A stretch of DNA of 64,000 nucleotides, taken from positions 2,790,001 through 2,854,000 of the forward strand of contig NZ_JADLQN010000001.1 of the NCBI RefSeq assembly GCF_015477835.1, read 5' to 3'. Source of the DNA: Nocardia higoensis. Its GTDB lineage: Bacteria; Actinomycetota; Actinomycetes; Mycobacteriales; Mycobacteriaceae. The notes beneath the pieces were generated by a model that saw nothing but the letters and a program-made list of their open reading frames with translations, did no database searches and had not been told where the DNA came from. Positions 8,975 to 18,043 of this stretch are shown here, in pieces. The translations under genes and the position numbers were made by a program. The first letter of the stretch is position 1. Every line of letters starts with the position of its first letter.

Positions 8975-10363
8975 TCAGTGCCCGATGGAGCCGGTGCTGA
9001 GGAAACCGAGCAGATCGTGGCGGGTGATCACGCCGACCGGCTTGCCCTCCTCGACCACCATGAGCGCGTCGGTGTCCGAGAGCGCCTTGGTGGCGGCCGA
9101 GATGGGCTCGCCCGCGCCGATCAGCGGGAACGAGGGGCTCATGTGCTGGGCGACCGAGTCGGTGAGCTGGGCGCGGCCCTCGAACACCGCCGAGAGCAGG
9201 TCGCGCTCGGTGACGCTGCCCGCCACCTCACCGGCCATGACCGGCGGTTCCGCGCCGACCACGGGCATCTGCGAGACGCCGTACTCGCGCAGGATCTCGA
9301 TCGCGTCGCGCAGGGTCTCCGACGGGTGGGTGTGCACCAGATCGGGCAGTTCACCGGACTTGCCGCGCAGCACGTCACCGACCAGCGGTTCCGGACTGCC
9401 GTCCAGGCGGGTCCGCAGGAAGCCGTAGGAGCTCATCCACTGGTCGTTGAAGATCTTCGACAGGTAGCCGCGACCGCCGTCGGGCAGCAGCACGACCACC
9501 AGCGAATCGGGATCGCGCCGCGCGACCTCGATCGCCGCCACCACGGCCATGCCGCAGGAGCCGCCGACCAGCAGGCCCTCCTCGCGGGCCAGCCTGCGGG
9601 TCATCTCGAAGGAGTCCGCGTCGGAGACCGCGATGATCTCGTCCGGGATGGACGGGTCGTAGGCCGACGGCCAGAAGTCCTCGCCGACGCCCTCGACCAG
9701 GTAGGGCCTGCCGGTGCCGCCGGAGTACACCGACCCCTCGGGGTCGGCGCCGATGATCTTCACCTTGCCGCCGGAGATCTCCTTGAGGTAGCGACCGGTG
9801 CCGGTGATGGTGCCGCCGGTGCCGACGCCCGCGACGAAGTGGGTGATCTTGCCGTCGGTGTCGCGCCAGATCTCCGGGCCGGTCGTCTCGTAGTGGCTTT
9901 CCGGGCCGCCCGGGTTGGAGTACTGATCCGGCTTCCACGCGCCGTCGATCTCGCGGACCAGGCGGTCGGAGACGCTGTAGTAGCTGTCCGGGTGATCCGG
10001 CGGGACGGCAGTCGGGCAGACCACCACTTCGGCGCCGTAGGCGCGCAGCACATTGCGCTTGTCCTCGGACACCTTGTCGGGGCAGACGAACACGCACTTG
10101 TAGCCGCGCTGCTGGGCGACCAGGGCCAGACCCACGCCGGTGTTGCCGGAGGTCGGCTCGACGATGGTGCCGCCCTCCTTCAGCTCTCCGGACTTCTCGG
10201 CGGCCTCGATCATCTTGACCGCGATCCGGTCCTTGGAGCTGCCGCCCGGGTTGAGGTATTCGATCTTGGCGGCGACCAGTCCCGCGTCCGGTCCGACGAC
10301 CGAGTTCAGCCGGACGAGGGGCGTATTGCCGATGAGGTCGACGACGTGGTCCGCGATGCGCAT
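8975..10363 (-). CDS. cbs: Cystathionine beta-synthase
   Basis: A 462-aa enzyme that condenses serine (or O-acetylserine) with homocysteine to cystathionine, the first step of reverse transsulfuration. The fold-type II PLP core covers about 1-325: Lys44 in NPGGSSKDRIA holds PLP, EPTSGNTGVGLA is the substrate loop, and GVGTGGTITGTGRYL is the phosphate-binding glycine loop. Two C-terminal CBS domains follow (about 340-460, containing SQMPVVG and PVGVITRHDLLGFL), which bind adenosyl ligands in relatives. The domain order and length match mycobacterial Cbs. With metB it forms a transsulfuration pair, though each gene has its own terminator-like hairpin. Confidence 0.94.
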   Translation of the reverse strand: MRIADHVVDLIGNTPLVRLNSVVGPDAGLVAAKIEYLNPGGSSKDRIAVKMIEAAEKSGELKEGGTIVEPTSGNTGVGLALVAQQRGYKCVFVCPDKVSEDKRNVLRAYGAEVVVCPTAVPPDHPDSYYSVSDRLVREIDGAWKPDQYSNPGGPESHYETTGPEIWRDTDGKITHFVAGVGTGGTITGTGRYLKEISGGKVKIIGADPEGSVYSGGTGRPYLVEGVGEDFWPSAYDPSIPDEIIAVSDADSFEMTRRLAREEGLLVGGSCGMAVVAAIEVARRDPDSLVVVLLPDGGRGYLSKIFNDQWMSSYGFLRTRLDGSPEPLVGDVLRGKSGELPDLVHTHPSETLRDAIEILREYGVSQMPVVGAEPPVMAGEVAGSVTERDLLSAVFEGRAQLTDSVAQHMSPSFPLIGAGEPISAATKALSDTDALMVVEEGKPVGVITRHDLLGFLSTGSIGH

Positions 10364-10436
10364 AGCTCCATCGTTGCAGAAGCACCCTGTGTGAGTTCGC
10401 GCACGTCACCTGTTCCGCGCTTTAGGATCGGCAGCC

Positions 10437-10898
10437 ATGAGGCAGACCCACTTGCGCCGGGTCGCCGCGGTACTCGCCGGCGTCGCGGCGACCGTGGTGG
10501 CCGGATCGAGCGCCCAGGCGCAGACCGACACCGTGAGATTCCCACAGGTACCGACCATGGCCAGGGGCGGGCTGTGCTGGACTTCGCTGCAGACCTGGGC
10601 CGACACCGGTCCGGACTGGCCGGGCCGCGCGGTGTTGAACGTGCAGGCGGAGCCGGTCGTCGGCGTCGGGTCCGGCAGCCACCCCTTCGCCCCGCTGTGC
10701 GAGGTCCGCACCACGATGACCTGGCGCAATCTCGACACCGGCGCGACGGGGGCGTTCGACAACGTCGTGGTCACCGGCATCTACGGCAGCATCCTGTACT
10801 CGCTGTTCCAGGACACCGGCCCCGGCCGCGTCGAGGTCACCGTGACCACCGACACGCCGAGCATCCCCGCCAAGGGCGTCTTCACCGTTCCCGCCTGA
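10437..10898 (+). CDS. Secreted hypothetical protein
   Basis: A 153-aa protein with a clear signal peptide: RxxHLRR, then a hydrophobic Ala/Val core, then a predicted cut after SSAQA (about residue 28). The mature domain of about 125 residues contains two cysteines (GGLCWTS and APLCEVR) and several beta-like stretches (TMTWRNLDTGATGAFDN, RVEVTVTTDTPS), suggesting an exported disulfide-bonded beta domain. It is divergent from cbs with a short gap. Family unknown to me. Confidence 0.75.
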   Translation: MRQTHLRRVAAVLAGVAATVVAGSSAQAQTDTVRFPQVPTMARGGLCWTSLQTWADTGPDWPGRAVLNVQAEPVVGVGSGSHPFAPLCEVRTTMTWRNLDTGATGAFDNVVVTGIYGSILYSLFQDTGPGRVEVTVTTDTPSIPAKGVFTVPA

Positions 10899-10947
10899 GC
10901 TGTCGCGCCGGGGCGGTGAACAGCTCGCGCCCGGCTCCGGCGGGCTC

Positions 10948-11907
10948 GTGGCACGTAAACTTCTCGACGTGGCAGCACCTCGCATCGACAGGCGTGCCGC
11001 GGCGCTGACCGGCCTGACGACGGTGCTGGCCGGTTCCGGCGCCGGCACGCTCTCCTGGCTCGCCTACCGGATGCTGACCGCCCAGGCGGGCGTGGCCCGC
11101 GGCGTCATCGGCCGCGACACCTCCAGACCGCCGGAGGCCGACGGCATCTACACCGCCGGTTGCCTCGCGCCCGAGCCCTGGCGTACCGGCACCCCCTTCG
11201 ACCTGCACCTGATGATCTTCGGTGATTCGACCGCGGGGGGCGTGGGCTGCGCTACCGCCGATGGCGTGCCGGGTGTACGCATCGCCCGCGCCGTGGCCGA
11301 GGCGACCGGACGGCGAATCCGGCTGAGCACCAAGGCCATCTCGGGCGCGACATCCAAGGGTCTGGCCGGGCAGGTCGACGCCGTGTTCGTCGCGGGCCCA
11401 CCGCCGGACGTGGCGATCATCTTCGTCGGCGCCAACGACGTCACCAAGAAGCACTCCATCGGCGCCTCGGCCCGCAGGCTCGGCGCGGCGGTGGCGCGAT
11501 TGCGCGCGGCGGGCAGCGTCGTCGTGGTGGGCACCTGCCCGGATCTGGGCACCGTGTCGGCGATCCCGCAGCCGTTGCGCGCACTGGTGCACAACTGGGG
11601 CGCGCGTCTGGCCGCGGCGCAGGCCGCGGCCACCACGGCGGCGGGCGGGCTCGCTGTGCCGCTGTCGGATCTCGGCCCGGAATTCCTCACCGCACCCGAC
11701 CGGATGTTCTCCGCCGACGGCTTCCATCCCTCCGCCGACGGCTACCAGCTCGCCGCCGGGCGCATCCTGCCCACCCTGCTGGCGGCGCTGGAAACCCGTG
11801 GCGTCGAGACCGACCACGGTCCGGGACCGACCCAGCGCGGGCTGACCGCACGGCTGCGCGCACTCGTCTCCCAGACGCAGACGATCACGACGATGCGCGG
11901 CAGATGA
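10948..11907 (+). CDS. Exported SGNH/GDSL-family hydrolase (Rv1075c-like)
   Basis: A 319-aa hydrolase with an N-terminal signal or anchor segment (about 15-45). The GDSL blocks are all present: LMIFGDSTAGG (nucleophile Ser), GATSKGL (block II Gly), IIFVGANDVTKK (block III Asn), and DGFHPSADGY (catalytic Asp-His). It probably acts as an esterase on lipids or cell-envelope esters outside the cytoplasm. GTG 10948 is used here; GTG 10969 is an alternative. In M. tuberculosis the homologous gene also sits beside the thiolase and cbs genes. Confidence 0.85.
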   Translation: MARKLLDVAAPRIDRRAAALTGLTTVLAGSGAGTLSWLAYRMLTAQAGVARGVIGRDTSRPPEADGIYTAGCLAPEPWRTGTPFDLHLMIFGDSTAGGVGCATADGVPGVRIARAVAEATGRRIRLSTKAISGATSKGLAGQVDAVFVAGPPPDVAIIFVGANDVTKKHSIGASARRLGAAVARLRAAGSVVVVGTCPDLGTVSAIPQPLRALVHNWGARLAAAQAAATTAAGGLAVPLSDLGPEFLTAPDRMFSADGFHPSADGYQLAAGRILPTLLAALETRGVETDHGPGPTQRGLTARLRALVSQTQTITTMRGR

Positions 11908-12141
11908 CACCGGGTCCCGGAGGTGGCGCGGCACGGCGCGGGAGACGCGAACAAGTGAATCGGCATTCCGGACGATCCGCTTCGAGGCGGGACGGCGGGC
12001 TTCCCGCTGAATGGAATCGACTGCCCACCGGATGTTCTCCCGCGCGGGGACGCGACGTAGATTCGAAGTGATCCGTACCCGCGAGTAGCGCGCGACCAGG
12101 TCGTCGACCACCGTGCGCGCTCCGAGACATAAGGAGTCCTC

Positions 12142-13362
12142 ATGCCCGAGGCCGTCATCGTTTCGTACGCACGCTCCCCCATCGGCCGCGCAGGCAAGGG
12201 TTCTCTGGTGAGCATGCGGCCGGACGACCTCGCCGCGCAGATGGTTCGCGCCGCACTGGACAAGGTCCCCGCGCTCGACCCCACCCAGATCGACGATCTG
12301 ATGCTCGGCTGTGGCCAGCCCGGCGGCGAGGCCGGCTTCAACATGGCCAAGGTCGTGGCCACCCACCTCGGCTACGACTTCCTGCCCGGCGTCACCCTCA
12401 ACCGGTATTGCTCGTCGTCGCTGCAGACCACCCGGATGGCCCTGCACGCCATCAAGGCCGGTGAGGGCGAGGTGTTCATCTCCGCGGGCGTGGAAACCGT
12501 CTCGCGCTTCCCGAAGGGCACCTCCGACGGCTGGCCCGACAGCCACAACCCGACCTTCGCCGAGGCCGAGGCCCGCACCGTGCGGCGCACCGAGGCCGGT
12601 TCCGACGCCTGGACCGACCCGCGGGAGAAGGGCGAGCTGCCCGACATCTACATCGCGATGGGCCAGACCGCCGAGAACGTCGCCCAGTTGACCGGCATCT
12701 CGCGCGAGGACCAGGACCACTGGGGCGTGCGCTCGCAGAACCGCGCCGAGGAGGCCATCAAGTCCGGCTTCTTCGAGCGGGAGATCACCCCGGTGACCCT
12801 GCCGGACGGCACCGTCGTCTCCACCGACGACGGCCCGCGCGCGGGCACCACCTACGAGAAGATCTCCCAGCTCAAGCCGGTCTTCCGCCCGGACGGTACG
12901 GTCACCGCGGGCAACGCCTGCCCGCTCAACGACGGCGCCGCCGCCCTGGTGATCATGAGCGACACCAAGGCCAAGGAGCTGGGCCTGACCCCGCTGGCCC
13001 GCGTGGTCTCGACCGGCGTGTCCGGCCTCTCGCCGGAGATCATGGGCCTTGGCCCGATCGAGGCGGTGCGCAAGGCGCTGAAGTTCGCGGGCAAGACGGT
13101 CTCCGACATCGACCTGTTCGAGATCAACGAGGCCTTCGCGGTGCAGGTGCTCGGCTCGGCCCGCGAGCTGAAGATCGACGAGGACAAGCTCAACGTCTCC
13201 GGCGGCGCCATCGCGCTGGGCCACCCGTTCGGCATGACCGGCGCACGCATCACCGCGACGCTGATCAACAACCTGCAGACCCACGACAAGCAGTTCGGCG
13301 TCGAGACCATGTGCGTCGGCGGCGGTCAGGGCATGGCGATGGTGCTCGAGCGCCTCAGCTGA
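12142..13362 (+). CDS. Acetyl-CoA acetyltransferase / 3-ketoacyl-CoA thiolase (FadA3-like)
   Basis: A 406-aa thiolase catalysing thiolytic cleavage or condensation of 3-ketoacyl-CoA. The nucleophilic Cys90 is in LNRYCSSSLQTT. The second block, EINEAFAVQVLG, is followed by the catalytic histidine in GGAIALGHPFGMTGARI, and the C-terminal catalytic Cys is in MCVGGGQGMAMVLE. It has an ATG start with an AAGGAG ribosome-binding site. The position next to the GDSL hydrolase and the Bax-inhibitor-like gene matches mycobacterial fadA3. The substrate (beta-oxidation, sterol or aromatic side chains) is not determined. Confidence 0.92.
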   Translation: MPEAVIVSYARSPIGRAGKGSLVSMRPDDLAAQMVRAALDKVPALDPTQIDDLMLGCGQPGGEAGFNMAKVVATHLGYDFLPGVTLNRYCSSSLQTTRMALHAIKAGEGEVFISAGVETVSRFPKGTSDGWPDSHNPTFAEAEARTVRRTEAGSDAWTDPREKGELPDIYIAMGQTAENVAQLTGISREDQDHWGVRSQNRAEEAIKSGFFEREITPVTLPDGTVVSTDDGPRAGTTYEKISQLKPVFRPDGTVTAGNACPLNDGAAALVIMSDTKAKELGLTPLARVVSTGVSGLSPEIMGLGPIEAVRKALKFAGKTVSDIDLFEINEAFAVQVLGSARELKIDEDKLNVSGGAIALGHPFGMTGARITATLINNLQTHDKQFGVETMCVGGGQGMAMVLERLS

Positions 13363-13394
13363 TCGGCTGAGGAGCACCCATCGGGTGAACGACG

Positions 13395-13428
13395 AGGGCG
13401 GCCGCCGGATCTCTCCGGCGGCCGCCCT
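13395..13428. terminator. Bidirectional hairpin between thiolase and BI-1 genes
   Basis: A perfect 15-bp stem, AGGGCGGCCGCCGGA with its reverse complement, and a TCTC loop, followed by TTT. It lies 32 bp after the thiolase stop and 20 bp from the end of the convergent membrane-protein gene. Confidence 0.75.
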
Positions 13429-13448
13429 TTCTCGTCGGGATGCGCGTA

Positions 13449-14318
13449 CTAGTCGTTCTGGAAGTAGCTCAGCAGACGCAGGATCTCGATGTACAGCCAG
13501 ACCAGGGTGACGGTCAGGCCCAGTGCCACGCCCCAGGCCGCCTTGGACGGCGCGCCCGCGCGGATGAGCTGGTCGGCGGCGTCGAAGTCGAGCAGGAAGC
13601 TGAACGCGGCGATGGCGATGCAGACCAGGCTGAACACGATCGCCAGCGCGCCGCCGTCACGCAGGCCGAAACCGCCGTCGGTGAAGAAGCTCGCCACCAG
13701 GTTGCCCAGCATGAGCACCACGACGCCGATCATGGCGCCGATGAGCATGCGGGTGAATCGGGGGGTGACACGGATCGCGCCGGTCTTGTAGACCACGAGC
13801 ATGCCGGCGAACACACCGAAGGTGCCCAGCACCGCCTGACCGATCAGCGCGCTACCGCCCGCGCCGCCGAACTCGACGCCGGTGAACATCAGCGACAGCG
13901 CGCCCAGGAACAGGCCTTCGGCGACCGCGTAGGACAGCACGATGGCCGGGTTGTCCATCTTGTTGCCGAAGCTCGCGACAAGCACCAGCACGAAGCCCAC
14001 CAAGCCGCCGCCGATGACGAACAGCGGTGCCAGACCGGAGTTGGCCGAGCTCAGCGCGAAGGACAGGATCGCCGACAGCGTGAGCACACCGAGGGTGATG
14101 CCGGTCTTGGTCACCACGTCGTCGATGGTCATCGACCTGGTGGTGGGGGCCTGCTGGTACGGCTGCTGGACGGGCCTGCCGTACTGATCGGTGTACTGGT
14201 TGCCGAACTGCTGCCCGAACTGCCCGGCACCCGCCACACCCGAACCGAAGTTGGCGTATCCGCCTACCTGCTCCTGCTTCGGGAGGTTCTTGAAGATCGG
14301 ATTGCTTGTACTGCGCAC
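13449..14318 (-). CDS. Bax inhibitor-1 / YccA family membrane protein
   Basis: A 289-aa protein. The N-terminal about 75 residues are soluble and Gln/Gly-rich (GQFGQQFGNQYTDQYGRPV). About seven hydrophobic helices follow, with FGVFAGMLVVYKTG and a helix-rich C-terminus containing SFLLDFDAADQLIRAGAPSK. The paired aspartates between the last two helices are typical of the TMBIM/YccA fold, which forms a pH-sensitive calcium leak in studied members. The GTG start at 14318 (VRSTSNPIFKNLP) is the standard N-terminus. It is Rv1072-like by context. Confidence 0.85.
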   Translation of the reverse strand: MRSTSNPIFKNLPKQEQVGGYANFGSGVAGAGQFGQQFGNQYTDQYGRPVQQPYQQAPTTRSMTIDDVVTKTGITLGVLTLSAILSFALSSANSGLAPLFVIGGGLVGFVLVLVASFGNKMDNPAIVLSYAVAEGLFLGALSLMFTGVEFGGAGGSALIGQAVLGTFGVFAGMLVVYKTGAIRVTPRFTRMLIGAMIGVVVLMLGNLVASFFTDGGFGLRDGGALAIVFSLVCIAIAAFSFLLDFDAADQLIRAGAPSKAAWGVALGLTVTLVWLYIEILRLLSYFQND

Positions 14319-14448
14319 CGTGAGTGCCTTTCTGGAGTCGTTGCGACTGTCGTGTCGAGCTGACGCTCGATCTCCATCCGTTGCCCTATCCAACGTACGG
14401 CTCCGCCGAGTAGTTCCACGGAACCCAACGAGACAGACAAATCGGACT

Positions 14449-15600
14449 CTACCTGGGGCGGGCGTCGCGCAGCCCACGCACCGACCGGGTGACGGTGAAC
14501 TTCTTGTTGCGCCCGATCACGTCGGTGTGCCCGACCATCCGTTCCACCACGCCCCGGTAATTCAGGTGCGTGTTGTACACGGTCCACAATTCTCCGCCCG
14601 GGCGCAGAACGCGACCCGTTTCACAGAACATCTTGATCGCGGATCCGGTGTGCACCGCCGCGCCCACATGGAACGGCGGATTGCAGACCACCAGATCGGC
14701 GCTGTTGTCCGGCAGCGAGGACATCGCGTCGTCGCGCAGCACGCTCACCCGGTCGGCGACCCCGTTGGCGACGGCGGTCGCCGCGGCCGAGGCGACCGCC
14801 GCCGCGGACTGATCGGTGCCGACCACCCGGATACCCGGCCGGGAGCGCGCCAGCGCGACCGCGAGGATCCCGGTACCGCAGCCGAGATCGATGGCTTCGC
14901 GGGCGTCGGGCTTCATGAGCTTGAGGTGATCGAGCAGGAAGCGGGTGCCGATGTCGAGGCGAGTGCCGGAGAAGGCGGCGCCGTGCGCGATCACCTCGAG
15001 ATCGAGTTCGTCGAGATGTTCGCGGACCGGGAACCGCGGCTCGCCCACCGGTTTGGGGCCGCGCACGGTCAGCGTCCGGGATTTCTGCCTGCCGCGGCTG
15101 GCCGTGACCTCGCAGAACGATTGCGCCAGCACGTCGTTCATGGTCTTGGTCAGATACTTGTCGCGCCCGCCCGCGATCACCAGCACTTCCGGATCGGCGT
15201 GGCGGGCGATCGCCTCGGCGACCTCGGCGAGCCCGGACAGCACACGCGGCAGCCGCATCAGTACCACCCGTACGCCGGCGAGCAGTTCGCCGGCGAGCGG
15301 ATGGGCGGTGTAGCGGTCGGCCAGCCCGAGGGTGCGGGCGTTGCCCGCCAGCGCCAGTTCACCGGTGAGCAGATCCTGGTGGACCCGCACCGCGCGCAGA
15401 TCGTGGCGGGCGATCAGGCCGAGGGTGAGCGCGCCGTAGGCGTCACCGATCACCGCGACACGCCCGTCGTCCGACGCGTCGACGATGTCGGCGGCGGCGT
15501 CCAGGATCAGCCGGTCGGCGGCGTCGACGGCAAACAGGTTGAGCGCCTCCACGTCCGGGTGACGCCGCAGGCGGGCGAGAATGTCCTCGACATCGTGCAC
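14449..15600 (-). CDS. Class I SAM-dependent methyltransferase, RsmC/RlmG type
   Basis: A 383-aa protein with two related halves, as in the RsmC/RlmG rRNA guanine-N2 methyltransferases. A degenerate N-terminal Rossmann half (about 1-185) precedes a catalytic half with AIDLGCGTGILAVALARSRP (SAM motif I), VVGTDQS (motif II) and DLVVCNPPFHVGAAVH (the NPPF catalytic motif for base amino groups). It probably methylates rRNA in the cytosol; the target nucleotide is not deduced. The GTG start at 15600 gives the expected length. The open frame runs on to 16491 but that part overlaps the divergent lipoprotein gene. Confidence 0.85.
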   Translation of the reverse strand: MHDVEDILARLRRHPDVEALNLFAVDAADRLILDAAADIVDASDDGRVAVIGDAYGALTLGLIARHDLRAVRVHQDLLTGELALAGNARTLGLADRYTAHPLAGELLAGVRVVLMRLPRVLSGLAEVAEAIARHADPEVLVIAGGRDKYLTKTMNDVLAQSFCEVTASRGRQKSRTLTVRGPKPVGEPRFPVREHLDELDLEVIAHGAAFSGTRLDIGTRFLLDHLKLMKPDAREAIDLGCGTGILAVALARSRPGIRVVGTDQSAAAVASAAATAVANGVADRVSVLRDDAMSSLPDNSADLVVCNPPFHVGAAVHTGSAIKMFCETGRVLRPGGELWTVYNTHLNYRGVVERMVGHTDVIGRNKKFTVTRSVRGLRDARPR

Positions 15601-15672
15601 GAAGTCAAGTGTGCTCGATCGTTGCCGCGGGATATCGACCGCCCCCGCGCCGCGCGCACTACCATCGGCCCC

Positions 15673-16284
15673 ATGCGTAACAAGACGGCGGTGCTGGTGA
15701 CAGTGGCGGCGGCAACCCTGGCCTGCGGGGTGCTGGCCGGTTGCAACGACGCCCGGCCCGACGCCGAGCCGAGGACCTCCGCGGCATCGGCCACCTCCGC
15801 GACGGCCGCCGTCCCGGCCCCGCTGCGCGAGGCCCCCGTCCCCACCGACGCCGCCCCCAAGCGCGCCGACGCCTCCCCCGATGCCCGGCTGACCGTCGCG
15901 GGCGTCCGCATCGGCAGCCACGAAGGGTTCGACCGGGTCGTCTACGACCTCGGCGGCTCGGGCACCCCCGGCTGGGTCGTCGAGTACACCGATCGCGCGG
16001 TGCAGGACGGCAGCGGGCGGGAACTCGACGTGGCGGGCGACTCCGTGCTCGAGGTCAGGATCACCGGCTCGGCCTACCCCTTCGACTCCGGCGTGAGCCC
16101 GTACTCGGGCCCTGATCCGGTCACCGATCCGGCCGTTCCCGGCATCGTCGGTGTGTCGAGTCCGCTCGTGTTCGAGGGCATCAGCCAATCGTTCATCGGT
16201 GTGACCGGCGAACGGCCGGCCTTCTCGGTCACCGCGCTGAGCAATCCCACCCGCCTGGTGATCGACATCGCCACTGCGGGCTGA
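15673..16284 (+). CDS. Secreted lipoprotein with AMIN-like domain
   Basis: A 203-aa lipoprotein. The signal peptide ends in the lipobox VLAGC, so the cysteine near residue 23 is lipidated. A low-complexity Ala/Pro/Thr linker (about 27-75) leads to a beta-rich domain: VRIGSHEGFDRVVYDLGGSG at its start and LSNPTRLVIDIATAG at its end. That pattern (FDRVVYDL ... PxRLVIDI) is typical of AMIN-like domains in actinobacterial lipoproteins, thought to bind envelope components. The ATG at 15673 is used. Confidence 0.8.
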   Translation: MRNKTAVLVTVAAATLACGVLAGCNDARPDAEPRTSAASATSATAAVPAPLREAPVPTDAAPKRADASPDARLTVAGVRIGSHEGFDRVVYDLGGSGTPGWVVEYTDRAVQDGSGRELDVAGDSVLEVRITGSAYPFDSGVSPYSGPDPVTDPAVPGIVGVSSPLVFEGISQSFIGVTGERPAFSVTALSNPTRLVIDIATAG

Positions 16285-16444
16285 TCGCTGTCGCCACCCC
16301 GCTGAGCGGCGCGCCTTCGATATCGGTCCGGTGATCGGTTCGGTCACCGAACCCTGACGAGCCGTGCGGGGGCGAGTACTTTCGGAAGGTCCGGCGCCGC
16401 ACCGGATCCCCGAGGGGGAGAACGAACAGAAGGGCGGATCAGAC

Positions 16445-16978
16445 ATGCGACGTCTCGAACGCATGGGCTTGGTCGCGACGGTGGTGTCCACCGTGAGCGG
16501 GTTGGCGCTCGTCGGAGCGTGCTCGAACCAGATCTCGGGCAGGGCCGACGCGGATCCGTCCGAAGTAGCCGCCTACGTCTCCGAGGTGGCCGCGTCGTCG
16601 GCGGCGGCGTCCTCGTCGCGGGCGGCCGCCATCGAGCGGGCCGCGGGCACCGCCTGTGACACCTTCGCCGAGAACAACGAGACCGCGGTGGACACCTTCA
16701 ACGTCTATATCGAGGCCAGCAACAACAATGCCCCCGACCAGGAGGCCAAGGCGAACGCCGCGGTGGCCCAGCTGCGCGCGGGTGCCAGCGCGGTCGAGGC
16801 CAAGATCACTCGCGACGTGCCCGCGGCCGTCGCCGACCCGCTGCGCGCCTACCGCGACGACACCAACGCCCTGGCCGACACCCTCGAGCGCCGCGCCGAC
16901 GTCGACACCCTCAATGCCGCCATCGACAAGTTCAACGCCACCAAGGACGGCGCGCGCGACGCCTGCCGCGCGTACTGA
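16445..16978 (+). CDS. Hypothetical lipoprotein, Ala-rich helical
   Basis: A 177-aa protein with a signal peptide and a lipobox-like ALVGAC at about residue 27. The mature part is strongly helical and Ala/Asp-rich (YVSEVAASSAAASSSRAAAIE, then FNVYIEASNNN) with two further cysteines near its ends (GTACDTF and RDACRAY) that may pair. ATG 16445 is chosen because it starts the signal peptide; an upstream in-frame start adds 27 non-signal residues. The function is unknown. Confidence 0.75.
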   Translation: MRRLERMGLVATVVSTVSGLALVGACSNQISGRADADPSEVAAYVSEVAASSAAASSSRAAAIERAAGTACDTFAENNETAVDTFNVYIEASNNNAPDQEAKANAAVAQLRAGASAVEAKITRDVPAAVADPLRAYRDDTNALADTLERRADVDTLNAAIDKFNATKDGARDACRAY

Positions 16979-16994
16979 GCCCGCTGCGCGGCGC

Positions 16995-17456
16995 TCACCA
17001 ACTCAGTGCCCGCGACCGCTCTCGCAAGTCCGAACGCCGTGCCGCGGCGAGCAATTCGGCGACGAACGGCGCGGGCTGGGGCAGCTGGTAGCCCGGCGGC
17101 CACAGCCAGCGCCGCTCGTCACCAGGGGCCGCGCTCGCCTCGCTCAGCACCGGCAGCGCGACTTCTTCGTCCCTGGCGAGGACGCGCGCGCCCGCGTCGG
17201 CGAGCAGCACCTGGTGGGCGGGTGCGACCACGGGCATCCCGTCGAGCAGGAAGAACCAGCGGCCCGCTCTCGGGTCGGTGAACACCGGTCCGGCGAGTTG
17301 CTCGGGCTGTAACTGGTTCTGCACCACCGCGCCGAGCGCATCGGGCAGCACGATCACTCCGATCGCGCCCACCCGGAGCATCACCTGGCGTCCCGACGAG
17401 GAGACCGGAAATCCGTAGGTATCCCGATAGGTCAGGTAGCTGTGCCGCACCGCCAT
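16995..17456 (-). CDS. Conserved hypothetical protein
   Basis: A 153-aa soluble protein without signal peptide or membrane helix. It contains alternating hydrophobic strands (RVGAIGVIVLPDALGAVV; GPVFTDPRAGRWFFLLDGMP) and ends with a charged helix. The GPVFTDPRAGRWFFLL stretch recalls actinobacterial proteins related to primase-polymerase N-terminal regions, but that link is too weak to assign. It is convergent with the lipoprotein gene (16 bp apart). Confidence 0.6.
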   Translation of the reverse strand: MAVRHSYLTYRDTYGFPVSSSGRQVMLRVGAIGVIVLPDALGAVVQNQLQPEQLAGPVFTDPRAGRWFFLLDGMPVVAPAHQVLLADAGARVLARDEEVALPVLSEASAAPGDERRWLWPPGYQLPQPAPFVAELLAAARRSDLRERSRALSW

Positions 17457-17558
17457 CGAAGTCCACCTTCACATTCGCTCGTGACCGAGAGTGACCCGTA
17501 ACACATACACGGGTTCGGACTCGATCGTGGCCGGATCGGTGGTGCAGGACAACAGGTT

Positions 17559-17574
17559 GTCCCATCAATGGGAC
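17559..17574. promoter_or_regulatory. Perfect 7-bp inverted repeat upstream of the small-membrane-protein genes
   Basis: GTCCCAT-CA-ATGGGAC is a perfect inverted repeat with a 2-nt spacer in the 205-bp gap between the divergent hypothetical gene (start 17456) and the 40-aa ORF (17662). Its size and position suit a dimeric repressor site. No regulator can be named. Confidence 0.35.
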
Positions 17575-17661
17575 GATCACCAGCGAACCCGGGCGGACGC
17601 CGGGACCCGACACAACGGTCCGAGGCCGATTGACCCTTCCGAACGGGGGTACGCGCCGTGC

Positions 17662-17784
17662 ATGGAGATACTCGTGATCGTCGGAATCGCCGTGCTGGTG
17701 GGCGCGGTGGTCCTGTCCCGCAAGGCCAAGGGCCGCGGTAGCGAGCCGGGCACCCCGGAGGTTCCCGGCAACGACGGGAAGTGA
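17662..17784 (+). CDS. Small membrane protein, 40 aa
   Basis: Forty residues: one hydrophobic helix (EILVIVGIAVLVGAVVLS) and a basic then Pro/Gly-rich tail (RKAKGRGSEPGTPEVPGNDG). It starts at ATG 17662 and ends 3 bp before the next small membrane protein, so the pair is likely co-transcribed. A longer reading from 17491 adds an N-terminus without recognisable features. The function is unknown. Confidence 0.55.
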   Translation: MEILVIVGIAVLVGAVVLSRKAKGRGSEPGTPEVPGNDGK

Positions 17785-17787
17785 GTC

Positions 17788-18015
17788 ATGTCGATGGATC
17801 CTGATCCGGACCGCACCCCCGATCTCGAACCCGGCGGCGGCGTCGCGCCGGGCTCGACTCCGCCGGACACTCCGCAGACCTCGGGGCTGTCCGCACCGGA
17901 ACCGCGCACCAGCAACACTTTCCCGCCGACCGGCGTCGGCGCGGTCGCGCTGATCGTCATCCTGGCCGTGGTGTTCCTGATCGCGGCCATCGGGATCATC
18001 CTCACGATCATCTGA
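17788..18015 (+). CDS. DUF6480-type small membrane protein
   Basis: A 75-aa protein. The hydrophilic N-terminus, beginning MDPDPDRTPDLEPGGGVAPG and continuing to SGLSAPEPR, is the hallmark of the actinobacterial DUF6480 family as I recall it. A C-terminal transmembrane helix follows (GAVALIVILAVVFLIAAIGI). It lies 3 bp after the 40-aa membrane protein and ends before a strong hairpin. The role is unknown; relatives are often stress-associated, but nothing here shows that. Confidence 0.7.
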   Translation: MSMDPDPDRTPDLEPGGGVAPGSTPPDTPQTSGLSAPEPRTSNTFPPTGVGAVALIVILAVVFLIAAIGIILTII

Positions 18016-18043
18016 CCCGCCGCGCGCGCTCGGCGTACCCGCT

